Shown here piece by piece: positions 10,214 through 20,250 of a stretch of 64,000 nt of DNA. The translations under genes and the position numbers were made by a program. The notes beneath the pieces were generated by a model. That model was given only the letters and a program-made list of their open reading frames with translations, ran no database searches and was not told the DNA's origin. The number at the start of each line of letters is the position of its first letter. Position 1 is the first letter of the stretch. The DNA comes from Campylobacter upsaliensis (lineage in GTDB: Bacteria > Campylobacterota > Campylobacteria > Campylobacterales > Campylobacteraceae), in the NCBI RefSeq assembly GCF_900637395.1, contig NZ_LR134372.1, positions 496,001 to 560,000 on the forward strand, given 5' to 3'.

Positions 10214-12052
10214 TTAGGAAAAGTCTATGGAGTCAATATCGGCACTTATAGTAGGAAAATTTAGAGCGTATTCTTGGATTTTAATAAGATTTTTATGCGT
10301 ATGGCTCCTTAAAAGGATATAAAAGCGGAATTTAAGATGAAGCATTTCAATCGCACAAGCGCCGTAACCCACAAGCTCCACGCTTTTAAGCTCTTTAAAT
10401 TCTAAGGCGAGACTTTCGCAAAGCCTTCTTGCTTTTGTCTCACTTTCATCTTCTATAATGAGTCTTAAAAGCCTTTTAAATGGTGGGTAAAGCTCCTTTC
10501 TAAATTCTAGTTCATCTTGCAAAAAGGCATCGTAATTATCAATGTATCTTTCAAAAAAAGCCTTATTTTTACTTTGAAGTAAAACCCTAGCTTCACCCTT
10601 TCTACCAGCTCTTCCAGCCACTTGCATCGCTAAAGCTAAACACTCTTCCCTCGCTCTAAAGCTAGGTCGCATTAAAAATTCATCTAAGCCCATAATGACG
10701 CTTAAATCCACACTATGATAATCGTGTCCCTTCGCAAGCATAGAAGTGCCGACTAAGATGTCGATTTGATGGTCATTAAAGTCTTTTAAAAGGGCGTTGA
10801 GTTTTTTAACGCTTGTAATTTCATCTCTATCAAATTTGGCTATTTTTGCTTCGCTAAAAGTATTTTGTAAAAGCTCACATAGCTCGCTTGTGCCCATTTT
10901 TTTAGCTTCTAGCATAGTGCCATTGCAGTTTGGGCAGGAGAAATTGATGATGGTGCTAAAATTACAATAATGACATTTAAGCATTTTTTTCTTTTTATGC
11001 AAACTCATTGCTATAGAGCAAAAAGGACACCTTATGCTAGAACCACAATCTTTACAAAGAATTTGCCTAAAATTTGCACGATTAGGCAGAAAGATAATGG
11101 CTTGTTTGTGATTGTTTAAACTTTTTTCAAGCTCATTTAAAAGCATAGGCGTAAGGCTTAAATCGCTTTCATCATATAAAAAATGCTTCTTGCTTTCAAA
11201 AAAAGTGCCTTTAAGTCTAAAATGCTTTTGTTTGTAAAAGCTTGTAAGACTTGGTGTAGCAGAGCCTAAGACGACTTTGATGTTTAGTTTTGCTCCTAAA
11301 AAAAGAGCTAAATCTCTAGCATTATAATAGGGCTTATTAGATGCTTTATAAGAGTGGTCATGCTCTTCATCGACAATGATAAGTCCCAAATTCCTAAAAG
11401 GTAAAAAAAGAGCCGAGCGTGCCCCAGCGATTAAAAGAGCTTTGCCTTCGTTAAATTTTTCAAGGCTTTCCTTCTTTTTTTTCTTAGAAATTTTAGAATG
11501 CCACATAAAAAAATCTTCACCAAAATAAAGACTAAGGCGTTTTTGCATTTGCGGAGTGAGTGAAATTTCTGGCATTAAAAGTAAAACTTGCTGTCCTTTT
11601 TCTAAACTCTCTTTGATGAGAGTGATGTAAATTTCTGTTTTACCGCTACCTGTATCGGCAAAGAGTAGAACATTTTGCTCTTGTTTTAAAAAATTTAAAG
11701 CTTTTTCTTGTTTGGGGCTTAAAATGGGTGCATTTTGAGTTTTAAAAATTTCACATTGATAGGGCTTAGAGCTTTCAAAAAGAGAAAGAGTAAAGCCTAG
11801 TTTTGTGGAGTGATAATAGCTTATAAACTCAGCTAAAATAAATTGCTCTTTGCTTAAACTAAGGGGCGTGATTTCTTTAATGTCTTTTGTGGTAAAGTTT
11901 GGTTTTTCGCATTGTTTTAGCACTATGGCTTTGCAATTTTTACGCGTTTTTAAATCAACAATAACCTCACTTAAAGGAGAAATTTCACTTTCACTTTGAA
12001 AGATAAGATTATCTAAATATAAGCCCTTAATGGCTAATTCATAGTATTTCAT
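10214..12052 (-). CDS. priA: Primosomal replication helicase PriA
   Basis: 3'-5' helicase that reloads the replisome at stalled forks. 612 aa from the ATG at 12052, which overlaps the upstream stop as ATGA; an in-frame start at 12067 would add five residues. Walker A ADTGSGKTE (132-140), DEEHDHSY (228-235), LGSATPS and the C-terminal helicase motifs (GTSMLAKGHDYHSV, QVAGRAGRKGEA) are present. Between them lie eight cysteines (about 333, 336, 342, 345, 360, 363, 373, 376) that bind two zinc ions. The N-terminal DNA-binding region is short compared with E. coli PriA. Confidence 0.95.
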   Translation of the reverse strand: MKYYELAIKGLYLDNLIFQSESEISPLSEVIVDLKTRKNCKAIVLKQCEKPNFTTKDIKEITPLSLSKEQFILAEFISYYHSTKLGFTLSLFESSKPYQCEIFKTQNAPILSPKQEKALNFLKQEQNVLLFADTGSGKTEIYITLIKESLEKGQQVLLLMPEISLTPQMQKRLSLYFGEDFFMWHSKISKKKKKESLEKFNEGKALLIAGARSALFLPFRNLGLIIVDEEHDHSYKASNKPYYNARDLALFLGAKLNIKVVLGSATPSLTSFYKQKHFRLKGTFFESKKHFLYDESDLSLTPMLLNELEKSLNNHKQAIIFLPNRANFRQILCKDCGSSIRCPFCSIAMSLHKKKKMLKCHYCNFSTIINFSCPNCNGTMLEAKKMGTSELCELLQNTFSEAKIAKFDRDEITSVKKLNALLKDFNDHQIDILVGTSMLAKGHDYHSVDLSVIMGLDEFLMRPSFRAREECLALAMQVAGRAGRKGEARVLLQSKNKAFFERYIDNYDAFLQDELEFRKELYPPFKRLLRLIIEDESETKARRLCESLALEFKELKSVELVGYGACAIEMLHLKFRFYILLRSHTHKNLIKIQEYALNFPTISADIDSIDFS

Positions 12053-12477
12053 AAAAGCTCTTTGCAATTTTTAAGGCATTTTAAAAGCCCATTTTCATAG
12101 CGAAATTCCACGCTTTTTTGAGGGTTTAAAAAAAAGCTATATTGATTGACTCCATTTTTAATCCAGCCCATTTTACTAGAATAAATAGGAGTGCTTAAAA
12201 GGCTAAAAGAGCAGTTTTGGCAGTAAAATAAGGCTTCATTTTCTTTTAAAATCGCCGCCTGATCCAGCTCATTAATATAAGCTAAATTTTTTAAATCCGC
12301 TTCATTTCGCATTAGACTTAGGGCGGAATTTAGCATTTCGTAGTCCATTTTAAGTTTTAAAAGCTTGGCTTCTTCTTTATTTTGCTTAAGAAATGGCAGG
12401 GCAATGCCCGTTAAAATAGCGATGATGAGAATCACAAAAACAAGTTCAAGGAGACTAAAGGCTTTTTTGAGGCTCAT
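12049..12477 (-). CDS. Type II secretion/transformation pseudopilin-like protein
   Basis: 142 aa with a typical prepilin N-terminus: short basic leader MSLKKA, then FSLLELVFVILIIAI. Cleavage and N-methylation are expected between A6 and F7, with the conserved Glu at position +5. The remainder is a small soluble domain with a CQNC motif and two further cysteines near the C-terminus. Campylobacter has no classical type IV pili but uses pseudopilins in DNA uptake, so a role in natural transformation is plausible but inferred. Its start overlaps the upstream gene by 23 bp and its stop overlaps priA. Confidence 0.8.
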   Translation of the reverse strand: MSLKKAFSLLELVFVILIIAILTGIALPFLKQNKEEAKLLKLKMDYEMLNSALSLMRNEADLKNLAYINELDQAAILKENEALFYCQNCSFSLLSTPIYSSKMGWIKNGVNQYSFFLNPQKSVEFRYENGLLKCLKNCKELL

Positions 12478-12727
12478 TGTTTGTGGAATTTGTGTTTATA
12501 TTTTCGTTCATTGTTTTGATGAGTTTTTGTAGTTTTTTTTGTAAAGTATAATTTTGATAGCTTTTTTTCACAAAGGCATCAACAAAGCTTTTAAGCTCCA
12601 TTTTTTTTGTGCCATTAGAAAGTAGGGCGATATCATCTTCTAAAAAATCCGCAAATTCTTCACTGCATTTAATGACAAAGTCCTTTGCGGAGATATTGAT
12701 GATAACTTGCTTGAGATTATTTGCCAA
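12455..12727 (-). CDS. Small protein with weak ZapA-like features
   Basis: 90 aa. It opens with a beta-rich stretch KQVIINISAKDFVIKCSEEF, then helices with basic residues (TLQKKLQKLIKTMN) and a polar, Asn-rich tail. The layout of a short beta N-terminus plus helical C-terminus recalls ZapA, the small FtsZ-ring protein, but I see no decisive motif. It overlaps the upstream coiled-coil gene by 11 bp. Function remains a guess. Confidence 0.6.
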   Translation of the reverse strand: MANNLKQVIINISAKDFVIKCSEEFADFLEDDIALLSNGTKKMELKSFVDAFVKKSYQNYTLQKKLQKLIKTMNENINTNSTNNEPQKSL

Positions 12728-12947
12728 GAACAGCCTCTATTTTTTTGTAAATATCTTCGCTTTCTATATTGCGAGATTTAAGCTCTTCTTCTAGGCGTAG
12801 AATTTGATTACTTTTGGCTTCATTTTGCGCTTTGACACTAACAAGCTCATTTCTTAAATTTTCATTGATTTCGCAGACTTCGTTGTATTTTTCGATTAAC
12901 TCATTAACCTTGTCTGTCATTGTGTTAATAATTTTATCATCAAACAT
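12717..12947 (-). CDS. Small coiled-coil protein (ZapB-like architecture)
   Basis: 76 aa and almost entirely helical, with heptads of hydrophobic residues through IINTMTDKVNELIEKYNEV and LRNELVSVKAQNEAKSNQ. The start at 12947 follows AAGAAGG at good spacing; a longer frame from 12986 has no ribosome binding site and would enter the uvrB promoter region. It opens a tight four-gene run (coiled coil, ZapA-like, pseudopilin, priA) divergent from uvrB. The coiled coil is seen; resemblance to ZapB is only architectural. Confidence 0.65.
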   Translation of the reverse strand: MFDDKIINTMTDKVNELIEKYNEVCEINENLRNELVSVKAQNEAKSNQILRLEEELKSRNIESEDIYKKIEAVLGK

Positions 12948-13034
12948 AATTTTGCCTTCTTGTGAATTTTTAAACGATTTTGCCATTTTAGCAAATTAAA
13001 TTTAATGATTTATTTTTATTTTAGTTTTTTTTTC

Positions 13035-13040
13035 TACAAT
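13035..13040 (+). promoter_or_regulatory. -10 box for uvrB
   Basis: TACAAT, 24 bp before the uvrB ATG, preceded by a T-rich stretch typical of Campylobacter promoters. Confidence 0.4.
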
Positions 13041-13064
13041 TTTGCTTTATTTTTAGGGTGTGAG

Positions 13065-15035
13065 ATGTTTCAACTGCAAAGCGAATTTAAGCCAAGTTTT
13101 GACCAAAAAGAAGCGATTGAAGGTATAATTAAAAGTATTAAAGCCGGGCATAAATATCAAACTTTACTAGGCGTTACCGGTAGTGGTAAGACCTTTACAA
13201 TGGCAAATGTTATTAAAGAACTTGCTATGCCTACTTTAATTATGAGTCATAATAAAAGCCTTTGCGCTCAACTTTATAGCGAATTTAAGGGCTTTTTTCC
13301 GCATAATCATATTGAATATTTTATCTCCTATTATGATTATTATCAGCCAGAAGCTTATATCCCACGCACTGATGTTTTTATAGAAAAAGACAGCTCGACT
13401 AATGAAGACTTAGAGCGTTTAAGGCTAAGTGCTACCGCCTCACTTTTAAGCTATGAAGATGTAGTTTGTATCGCTTCTGTTTCGGCAAATTATGGTTTGG
13501 GAAATCCTAGTGAATATGAGGGTATGGTTTTGATTTTTGAGGAAAATATGCAAATTTCTCAAAAAGACCTACTTAAAAAGCTTGTAGATATGGGCTATAA
13601 ACGCAATGATAATTTTTTTGATCGTGCAGATTTTCGTGTTAATGGCGACTTGGTGGATATTTATCCAGCTTATTATGAAGATGAAGTGGTAAGGCTTGAG
13701 TTTTTCGGTGATGATTTGGAGAGAATTTATCATTATAATATTTTAGAAAATAAAAAAACAAAGGATTTAAAACGCTTTATTTTATATCCTACAAGCCAGT
13801 TTAGCGTGGGTGAGGTAAGGCTTAAAGAAGCGATAAAAGAGATAAAAGAGGAGCTAAATTCTCGCCTTGCTTATTTTGAAAATGAAAACAAGCTTGTGGA
13901 GTATCAACGCCTTAAGCAAAGGGTAGAATTTGACCTTGAGATGTTGCAAAGCACAGGTATGTGTAAGGGCGTGGAAAATTATGCGAGGCATTTAACAGGG
14001 CTTAAAGAGGGGCAAACGCCTTACACGCTTTTTGATTATTATGCCATTAAAAAGCGTCCTTTTTTAGTCATCGTTGATGAAAGTCATGTGTCTTTGCCCC
14101 AGTTTCGCGGAATGTTTGCTGGGGATAGAAGTAGAAAGCAAACTTTGGTTGATTATGGTTTTCGTTTGCCCTCCGCCCTTGATAATCGTCCCTTAATGTT
14201 TGATGAATTTATCCACAAAAATTGTCAATTTCTTTTCGTCTCTGCCACTCCAGCACCTTTAGAGCTTGAGCTAAGCGGGAAAAATATCTTTCATCAAATT
14301 ATGCGTCCTACGGGTTTGCTCGACCCTATCATTGAGTTAAAAGATAGTGCAAATCAGGTCGAAATTCTTTATGATGAGGCTAAAAAAGTCATAGCAAGAA
14401 ATGAGCGAATTTTAGTTACCGTGCTGACTAAAAAGTTAGCTGAAGAGCTAAGTCGCTATTATTTAGAGCTTGGACTTAGGGTCAAATATATGCACTCAGA
14501 CATTGATGCGATTGAGCGTAATGAGCTTATCCGTGGGCTTAGGAGCGGGGAATTTGATATGCTTATAGGCATTAATTTACTAAGAGAGGGGCTTGACCTG
14601 CCTGAAGTTTCACTTATAGCCATTATGGATGCGGATAAAGAGGGCTTTTTGCGTAGCACGACAAGCCTGATACAAACGATGGGAAGAGCTGCTAGAAATG
14701 TCAATGGCAAGGTTTTGCTTTTTTGTCAAAAAATCACAAAATCAATGCAAGAAGCCATAGATACAACAAATGAACGCCGCAAACTCCAAGAAGAATATAA
14801 TAAAAAGCATAAAATCACACCAACTTCAGTGAAGAGAAATTTAGAAGAAAGCCTTAAAAATGAAGATATGGGTGAGATTTACCGAAAAAGTGCGAAGCTA
14901 GAAAAAATGCCAGCAAGTGAAAGAGCAAAAATAGTAAAAGAACTGCGTAAAGAAATGCTTGAAGCGGCTAAAAATTTGGAATTTGAGAAGGCTGCAGCTT
15001 TAAGAGATGAGATTAAAAAGCTTAAGGATTTGTAA
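13065..15035 (+). CDS. uvrB: Excinuclease ABC subunit UvrB
   Basis: Central subunit of nucleotide excision repair: verifies damage handed over by UvrA and loads UvrC. 656 aa from the ATG at 13065, the position where homology begins ([20 protein letters not shown]); the frame is open upstream to 13005, but those 20 residues are Phe/Tyr-rich and not coding-like. Walker [10 protein letters not shown] (36-44), the beta-hairpin region [25 protein letters not shown] and a C-terminal UVR motif ([16 protein letters not shown]) are present. Divergent from the priA-side genes. Confidence 0.97.
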   Translation: MFQLQSEFKPSFDQKEAIEGIIKSIKAGHKYQTLLGVTGSGKTFTMANVIKELAMPTLIMSHNKSLCAQLYSEFKGFFPHNHIEYFISYYDYYQPEAYIPRTDVFIEKDSSTNEDLERLRLSATASLLSYEDVVCIASVSANYGLGNPSEYEGMVLIFEENMQISQKDLLKKLVDMGYKRNDNFFDRADFRVNGDLVDIYPAYYEDEVVRLEFFGDDLERIYHYNILENKKTKDLKRFILYPTSQFSVGEVRLKEAIKEIKEELNSRLAYFENENKLVEYQRLKQRVEFDLEMLQSTGMCKGVENYARHLTGLKEGQTPYTLFDYYAIKKRPFLVIVDESHVSLPQFRGMFAGDRSRKQTLVDYGFRLPSALDNRPLMFDEFIHKNCQFLFVSATPAPLELELSGKNIFHQIMRPTGLLDPIIELKDSANQVEILYDEAKKVIARNERILVTVLTKKLAEELSRYYLELGLRVKYMHSDIDAIERNELIRGLRSGEFDMLIGINLLREGLDLPEVSLIAIMDADKEGFLRSTTSLIQTMGRAARNVNGKVLLFCQKITKSMQEAIDTTNERRKLQEEYNKKHKITPTSVKRNLEESLKNEDMGEIYRKSAKLEKMPASERAKIVKELRKEMLEAAKNLEFEKAAALRDEIKKLKDL

Positions 15036-15048
15036 TTTAGTTTTTTGC

Positions 15049-15054
15049 TATACT
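15049..15054 (+). promoter_or_regulatory. -10 box for the LTA-synthase-like gene
   Basis: GC-TATACT, 31 bp before the ATG, in the 50-bp gap after uvrB. A ribosome binding site GAGGAAA precedes the start. Confidence 0.4.
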
Positions 15055-15085
15055 GCGAATCTTATTTTCATTATGAGGAAAGCAA

Positions 15086-17032
15086 ATGAGAAAAGTTTTA
15101 CTTCAAATTCTTATTTTTAGTGCAATTTTTATTGTCATTTCTAATCTTACGCGTGTTTTAATGCATCTTGCTTTTATCCCACAAAGTGCCGATAAAATAG
15201 AACTTTTAAAAATGTATCTTTTTGGAAGCTATCACGATGTGCGTTTTTTAAGTGCGGCGTTTTTACCCTTACTTTTGTGCGGATTTTTGAGCTATTTTGC
15301 CCCATTATTAAAAATTAAGGGGGGGGGGGGGGTAAGGGTTCAAATTGTTAAATTTTACTCCATCTTTTCTTCATTTTATATCGCTTTGATAGCTTTGCTT
15401 TGCGTGGCTTTTTCTTTTATAAAGTATTATTATTATGAAATGTATAAAAGTAAGATTGATCTTTTTATCTTTAGTGTTTTAAATGAGAATTTAGGAACAA
15501 TTTTTAGCATCATTTATAAGGATTATCCGCTTTTTAGTGGAATTTTTGCTTTGATTTTGATAAGTATTTTTTGCTTTTTACTTAATAATCGAATTCTTAA
15601 AAGTCCTTTTAAACCCCTAAAATTAAAACCTATAAGTTTTATTTTTGTTAATTTGCTTTTAATAGGTATTTACATTATAGCTTTAAGAGGAGTTAATCAT
15701 CATGTTTTTATGAACGAAAGAAATTATCGTTTTGCAAATCTTGAAATGATTAATGATATCGCACTTAATCCTATTATGGCTTTTTCTTGGGCAAGAAAAG
15801 CCTCAAAAGAGCTTCAAAAACTTCCTTATATTAGCGATGAGGAGGGGCAAGTTTTACAAAAAGAGCTTTTTTCTCTTTTTGCCACAACGCCTTATAATCC
15901 CCAAAATAAACCGCATATTTTTGTTAATCTTATGGAAAGTTTTGCGAATAATGCTTTAGAATTTCATAGCTTAGAGCTTAATCTTTTAGGAGAGCTTGAG
16001 AAGCATTTTAAGGAGGATTTTGTTTTTGAGCGTTTTTTAAGCAGTGGAAATTGGACTGCACCATCATTTTTTTATCTCTATTTTAATAGTCCTATCATTT
16101 TAACAAAAAGTAAATATTTTAAAACAAATTTAACGCAAAATCCAACCGAGCCTTTTACAAAGCAGGGCTATGAGGTCATTTTTCTTACTTCAGGGAATAG
16201 AACTTGGTATGAATTTGGTGCCTTTTTAGAAAAGCAAGATATTGAAGTCATTGACGCTATCAGTCTTCTTAAAGACTATCCAAACGCCCAAAAAACAGCT
16301 TATGGAATTTTAGATGAGTATATGTATTATAAGGCTTATGAGCTTTTTAAAACAGCGCAAAAACCTTTACTTATCATCGCCCTTAGCACGAGTAATCACC
16401 CTCCTTACCCTAAAGTTTATGAAAGCATTTCTAAGGCAAATTTAAGCGGAAAAATTAATGAAAAACTTCCTAAAAATACCTATGAAAATCTTAATAATTA
16501 TGCTTACGCTAATAGTGAATTTGGCAAATTTGTAAGTAAAATAAAAGCAAGTGATTTAAAAGATAAAATCATCATCGCCGCTACTGGAGACCACAGAGTA
16601 AGAGATATGAAAATAGACTTTGAGAAAGAAAAAGCCTTTGCTTATAGTGTTCCATTTTATCTTTATGTGCCTCAAAATTATCAAAAAAATCTTTATTATG
16701 ATAAATACCGCCTTGCCTCTCACAAGGACATTTTTCCTACGCTTTATGAGTTAAGTTTAAGCGAGGCGACTTATTATAGTTTAGGTGGTCGAAATTTATT
16801 AGCCGCTCCTAGCGATGAAAAACTTGAATTTGCTTTCAATGAAGTCGTTTGGGCGGATAATTTTGGCGTGTATCCTTTAGAAAATACTAAGGGTTATTTT
16901 TATGAAAATAATACAACGCTAAAAGATACAAATGAAGCTTTTGAGCTTGATGATTATCATAAAAAATTCGCAAATTCCTACCGTTCTTTGATGTTTTATC
17001 AGCTTGGTTTAAGATTAAAAGATGATATTTAA
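15086..17032 (+). CDS. LTA-synthase-like phosphoglycerol/phosphoethanolamine transferase, phase-variable, currently ON
   Basis: Membrane-anchored alkaline-phosphatase/sulfatase-fold transferase, 648 aa. About five N-terminal membrane helices (within 1-205) precede a periplasmic catalytic domain. Visible catalytic elements are the metal-ligand Glu of LMESFANN (E284), the likely nucleophile Thr of SGNWTAPSF (T324) and the metal-binding ATGDHRV (D502, H503). Members of this family add phosphoglycerol or phosphoethanolamine to surface glycans or lipids; the acceptor cannot be read from the sequence. A run of 14 G encodes four glycines (79-82) after the second helix, so gain or loss of one G would truncate the protein. 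It is monocistronic between uvrB and dcuB. Confidence 0.85.
   Translation: MRKVLLQILIFSAIFIVISNLTRVLMHLAFIPQSADKIELLKMYLFGSYHDVRFLSAAFLPLLLCGFLSYFAPLLKIKGGGGVRVQIVKFYSIFSSFYIALIALLCVAFSFIKYYYYEMYKSKIDLFIFSVLNENLGTIFSIIYKDYPLFSGIFALILISIFCFLLNNRILKSPFKPLKLKPISFIFVNLLLIGIYIIALRGVNHHVFMNERNYRFANLEMINDIALNPIMAFSWARKASKELQKLPYISDEEGQVLQKELFSLFATTPYNPQNKPHIFVNLMESFANNALEFHSLELNLLGELEKHFKEDFVFERFLSSGNWTAPSFFYLYFNSPIILTKSKYFKTNLTQNPTEPFTKQGYEVIFLTSGNRTWYEFGAFLEKQDIEVIDAISLLKDYPNAQKTAYGILDEYMYYKAYELFKTAQKPLLIIALSTSNHPPYPKVYESISKANLSGKINEKLPKNTYENLNNYAYANSEFGKFVSKIKASDLKDKIIIAATGDHRVRDMKIDFEKEKAFAYSVPFYLYVPQNYQKNLYYDKYRLASHKDIFPTLYELSLSEATYYSLGGRNLLAAPSDEKLEFAFNEVVWADNFGVYPLENTKGYFYENNTTLKDTNEAFELDDYHKKFANSYRSLMFYQLGLRLKDDI
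15319..15332 (+). repeat. G14 homopolymer tract (phase-variation switch)
   Basis: Fourteen consecutive G residues inside the transferase gene, in a genome where even G6 is rare. Tracts of this length slip at high rate in Campylobacter. The tract sits about 230 bp into the gene, so off-frame variants would lose the whole catalytic domain. Confidence 0.9.
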
Positions 17033-17044
17033 TAAAAATTTAGA

Positions 17045-17050
17045 TATAAT
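17045..17050 (+). promoter_or_regulatory. -10 box for dcuB
   Basis: GA-TATAAT 30 bp before the dcuB ATG, followed by AAAAGGAG as ribosome binding site. Confidence 0.5.
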
Positions 17051-17080
17051 TAAAAGTTTATTTCATTAAAAGGAGTTTTT

Positions 17081-18508
17081 ATGGACTTTTTAACAAGTCT
17101 TAATGAGAGCACTCAGTTTCTCATACAAATCATCGTTGTATTGATTTGTCTATTTTACGGAGCAAAAAAAGGCGGCATCGCTCTTGGTTTGCTCGGTGGC
17201 ATAGGTATTTTAATGCTAGTTTTTGCTTTTCACATTAAGCCGGGAAAACCTGCCATTGATGTAATGCTAACCATTTTAGCCGTAGTTGTAGCAAGTGCAA
17301 CCTTGCAAGCAAGTGGTGGGCTTGATGTTATGCTTCAAATTGCTGAACGCATTTTAAGGCGTAATCCTAAATTCCTAACGATTTTAGCACCTTTTGTAAC
17401 TTGCTTTTTAACCATACTTTGCGGAACGGGACATGTCGTTTATACTATAATGCCTATTATTTATGACATTGCTATTAAAAATGGAATTCGCCCAGAACGC
17501 CCTATGGCAGCTGCTTCTATAAGTTCTCAAATGGGTATCATCGCTTCGCCTGTGAGTGTGGCTGTTGTGAGTTTAACTGCTTTACTTTTAAATGCGGACA
17601 ATAAACTAGTCGGCTTTGATGGCTATATCAATCTTCTTCAAATCACTATCCCTAGCACCTTAGCTGGAGTTTTGTGTATAGGAATTTTTTCTTGGTTTAG
17701 GGGTAAGGATTTGGACAAAGATGAGGAATTTCAAAACAAACTTAAAGACCCTGAATTTAAACAATATGTCTATGGAGATAGCAGAACTCTACTAGGCGTT
17801 AAACTTGCTAACAGCCAGTGGGTAGCGATGTGGATCTTTTTAGGTGCTATTGCTTTAGTGGCTTTGCTTGGCGTGTTTGATAATCTAAGACCAAATTGGG
17901 GTCAAGTGGTAAAAAATGGCGTCCCACAAACAGACGCTTTGGGTAATCCTAAGCTTGACACGCTTTCAATGGTTGCCGTGATTCAAATGTTTATGCTAAT
18001 TGCCGGTTCTTTGATTATCATCTTTACTAAAACAGAGGCGAAGAAAATTGCGTCAAATGAAATTTTTAAATCGGGTATGATAGCGCTTGTGGCGGTATTT
18101 GGAATTTCTTGGATGGCGGATACTATGTTTGCCGTGCATACGCCGATGATGAAGGCTGCACTTGGCGATGTGGTAAAAGAGCATCCTTGGACTTATGCAA
18201 TTATGCTTTTATTAATCTCTAAATTTGTTAATTCTCAAGCTGCGGCAATCGCTGCTTTTGTGCCTTTGGCTTTAGGTATTGGCGTGGAGCCTGGTATTAT
18301 TGTCGCCTTTGCGGCTGCTTGTTATGGTTATTATATTTTACCAACTTATCCAAGCGATTTGGCAACCATACAATTTGACCGCTCAGGGACAACTAGAATA
18401 GGCAAATTTGTTATTAACCATAGCTTTATTATACCGGGGCTTATCGGCGTTTCTAGCTCTTGTGTGTTTGGCTATCTTTTAGTTTTAGTCGCTGGTTATA
18501 TTAAATAA
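17081..18508 (+). CDS. dcuB: Anaerobic C4-dicarboxylate transporter DcuB
   Basis: Inner-membrane carrier, 475 aa, that exchanges fumarate, aspartate or malate for succinate during fumarate respiration. It follows E. coli DcuB closely: [40 protein letters not shown] (split motif), [37 protein letters not shown] and [17 protein letters not shown]. These segments match DcuB better than DcuA. A segment near residue 275-300 ([14 protein letters not shown]) is longer than in E. coli. Probably co-transcribed with the HIT gene 9 bp downstream. Confidence 0.94.
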   Translation: MDFLTSLNESTQFLIQIIVVLICLFYGAKKGGIALGLLGGIGILMLVFAFHIKPGKPAIDVMLTILAVVVASATLQASGGLDVMLQIAERILRRNPKFLTILAPFVTCFLTILCGTGHVVYTIMPIIYDIAIKNGIRPERPMAAASISSQMGIIASPVSVAVVSLTALLLNADNKLVGFDGYINLLQITIPSTLAGVLCIGIFSWFRGKDLDKDEEFQNKLKDPEFKQYVYGDSRTLLGVKLANSQWVAMWIFLGAIALVALLGVFDNLRPNWGQVVKNGVPQTDALGNPKLDTLSMVAVIQMFMLIAGSLIIIFTKTEAKKIASNEIFKSGMIALVAVFGISWMADTMFAVHTPMMKAALGDVVKEHPWTYAIMLLLISKFVNSQAAAIAAFVPLALGIGVEPGIIVAFAAACYGYYILPTYPSDLATIQFDRSGTTRIGKFVINHSFIIPGLIGVSSSCVFGYLLVLVAGYIK

Positions 18509-18517
18509 GGAGTTTAT

Positions 18518-18865
18518 ATGCGAGAAAAGAGTGTTTTTGAACTTATTGTTGAAGGTAAGGTGCCTTGTAATAAAGTCCTAGAGGATAATGATTTTCTCGC
18601 TTTTGAGGATATCAATCCACGAGCACCTATTCATATTTTAGTAATCCCTAAAAAGCATTTTAGGGATTTTCAAGAATTTGAGCCCGAGCTTATGGCTAAA
18701 ATGACGCGTTTTATTCAAGAATTAGCCGTGCTTTTGGGGCTGGATAAAAAGGGCTATCGTTTAGTGAGTAATTGCGGTAAAAATAGCGGTCAAGAAGTTT
18801 TTCATTTGCATTTTCACATTTTAAGCGGTTTTGAAAAAACTAGCAAAACTTCAACACTTTTTTAA
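18518..18865 (+). CDS. HIT-family nucleotide hydrolase (HinT-like)
   Basis: 115-aa histidine-triad protein, usually a dimeric purine nucleoside phosphoramidase. The triad HLHFH is at 96-100, and [11 protein letters not shown] (38-48) and [12 protein letters not shown] precede it as in HinT. A good AAGGAG lies before the ATG. Its stop sits inside a palindrome shared with the convergent argH gene. Confidence 0.93.
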   Translation: MREKSVFELIVEGKVPCNKVLEDNDFLAFEDINPRAPIHILVIPKKHFRDFQEFEPELMAKMTRFIQELAVLLGLDKKGYRLVSNCGKNSGQEVFHLHFHILSGFEKTSKTSTLF

Positions 18866-18886
18866 AGGCTTTTTGCCTTTAAAAAA
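18858..18886. terminator. Bidirectional terminator between the HIT gene and argH
   Basis: TTTTTTAAAGGC (18858-18869) and GCCTTTAAAAAA (18875-18886) form a 12-bp perfect stem with a loop of five T. The A/T ends give a U tract in both directions. It overlaps both stop codons of the convergent genes. Confidence 0.65.
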
Positions 18887-20250
18887 TCTTCTAAATTTTG
18901 AATTTGTTTCTCTACGCTTGAAATGGAGCTTGAGCCTTGACTTTGTTTAGCGTTGAGCGAGTGTTTAAAGTCTAAAATTTGCATCGCTTCTTCGTCAAAA
19001 ATGCTATCAATTTGAGCCAAATTTGAAATTTCGCTAAGATCAATGCCCTCATTTTCGGCATAAGCGACAACCTTACCCACGATAAAATGTGCCTCTCTAA
19101 AAGGGATATTTTTCTTTCTCACTAAATAATCTGCCAAATCAGTCGCTAACAAATGACCATTTTTACAAGCTTTAAGCATATTTTCTTTTTTGATTTTAAT
19201 TTCTTTAAGCATAGCATTGAGGATAATGAGTGAATTTTGAGCTGTTTTAACGCTATCAAAAACGCCTTCTTTATCTTCTTGCATATCTTTATTATAGGCT
19301 AGAGGCAAAGCTTTCATCGTAGTAAAAAGGGCGATTAAATTTCCATACACGCGTCCTGTTTTACCGCGTATAAGCTCACATACATCAGGATTTTTCTTTT
19401 GAGGCATAATGGAGCTTCCCGTAGAAAAACTATCGCTTATAGAGATAAAATTAAATTCCGCACTTGAAAAAAGAATAAGCTCCTCACAAAGTCTTGAAGT
19501 ATGAGTAAAAATCACACTGATATTATAAAGTAAATCTAGAGCAAAGTCCCTATCACTCACCCCGTCCATAGCATTTTGCATAGGATTTTTAAAACCAAGC
19601 ATTTTGGCACTTAAAGCCCTATTTGTAGGATAGCTAGTCCCAGCACAAGCACAACTTCCAAGCGGACATTCATCGGCTAATTCAAGGGCATTTTCAAGCC
19701 TTAAAATATCTCTTTTAAACATAAAAGCATAGCTTAAAATCCAAAAAGAAAAGCTTATAGGCTGGGCGTGTTGAAGGTGCGTAAAAGAAGGCATAATGCT
19801 TTCTTTATGTTCTTTAGCGTGTGCGATGAGAGTTATGATGAGCTCTTTAAGTAAAAGCATAAGTTCCCCTGTTTTTTCTTTGACAAAGAGTTTAAAGTCT
19901 GTCGCAACTTGATCGTTTCTACTTCTTGCCGTGTGAAGTTTGCCGCCTATTTCTTTGCCTATAATTTCACTTAAGCGTTTTTCTACAGCCATATGAATAT
20001 CTTCATCGTCAATGTTAAAAATAAAATCGTTATTTTGAATTTCGCTTTCTATCTGTTTTAAGCCTTTTAAAATAGCATCAAGCTCGTCTTTTTTTAAAAT
20101 TCCACAACGCTCAAGCATAGTTGCGTGTGCTATGGAACCTCTTATATCTTGCTTGAAAAGCTCTTTATCGACATTTAAGCTAGCATTAAATTCCTTTAAA
20201 AGCGTATCACTAGCAGTGCTAAAACGCCCAGACCACATTTGATTTTTCAT
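18862..20250 (-). CDS. argH: Argininosuccinate lyase
   Basis: Last step of arginine synthesis: splits argininosuccinate into arginine and fumarate. 462 aa, usual length. Key motifs are [12 protein letters not shown] (103-114), the catalytic-loop signature [12 protein letters not shown] (278-289) and [11 protein letters not shown] (157-167). Its ATG overlaps the pckA stop (ATGA), forming the pycB-pckA-argH order also remembered from C. jejuni. Confidence 0.97.
   Translation of the reverse strand: MKNQMWSGRFSTASDTLLKEFNASLNVDKELFKQDIRGSIAHATMLERCGILKKDELDAILKGLKQIESEIQNNDFIFNIDDEDIHMAVEKRLSEIIGKEIGGKLHTARSRNDQVATDFKLFVKEKTGELMLLLKELIITLIAHAKEHKESIMPSFTHLQHAQPISFSFWILSYAFMFKRDILRLENALELADECPLGSCACAGTSYPTNRALSAKMLGFKNPMQNAMDGVSDRDFALDLLYNISVIFTHTSRLCEELILFSSAEFNFISISDSFSTGSSIMPQKKNPDVCELIRGKTGRVYGNLIALFTTMKALPLAYNKDMQEDKEGVFDSVKTAQNSLIILNAMLKEIKIKKENMLKACKNGHLLATDLADYLVRKKNIPFREAHFIVGKVVAYAENEGIDLSEISNLAQIDSIFDEEAMQILDFKHSLNAKQSQGSSSISSVEKQIQNLEDFLKAKSL

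Noticed and set aside
13005-13064. Longer uvrB start at 13005
   Set aside because: The extra 20 residues are Phe/Tyr-rich translation of the promoter region; the conserved N-terminus and ribosome binding site fit 13065.
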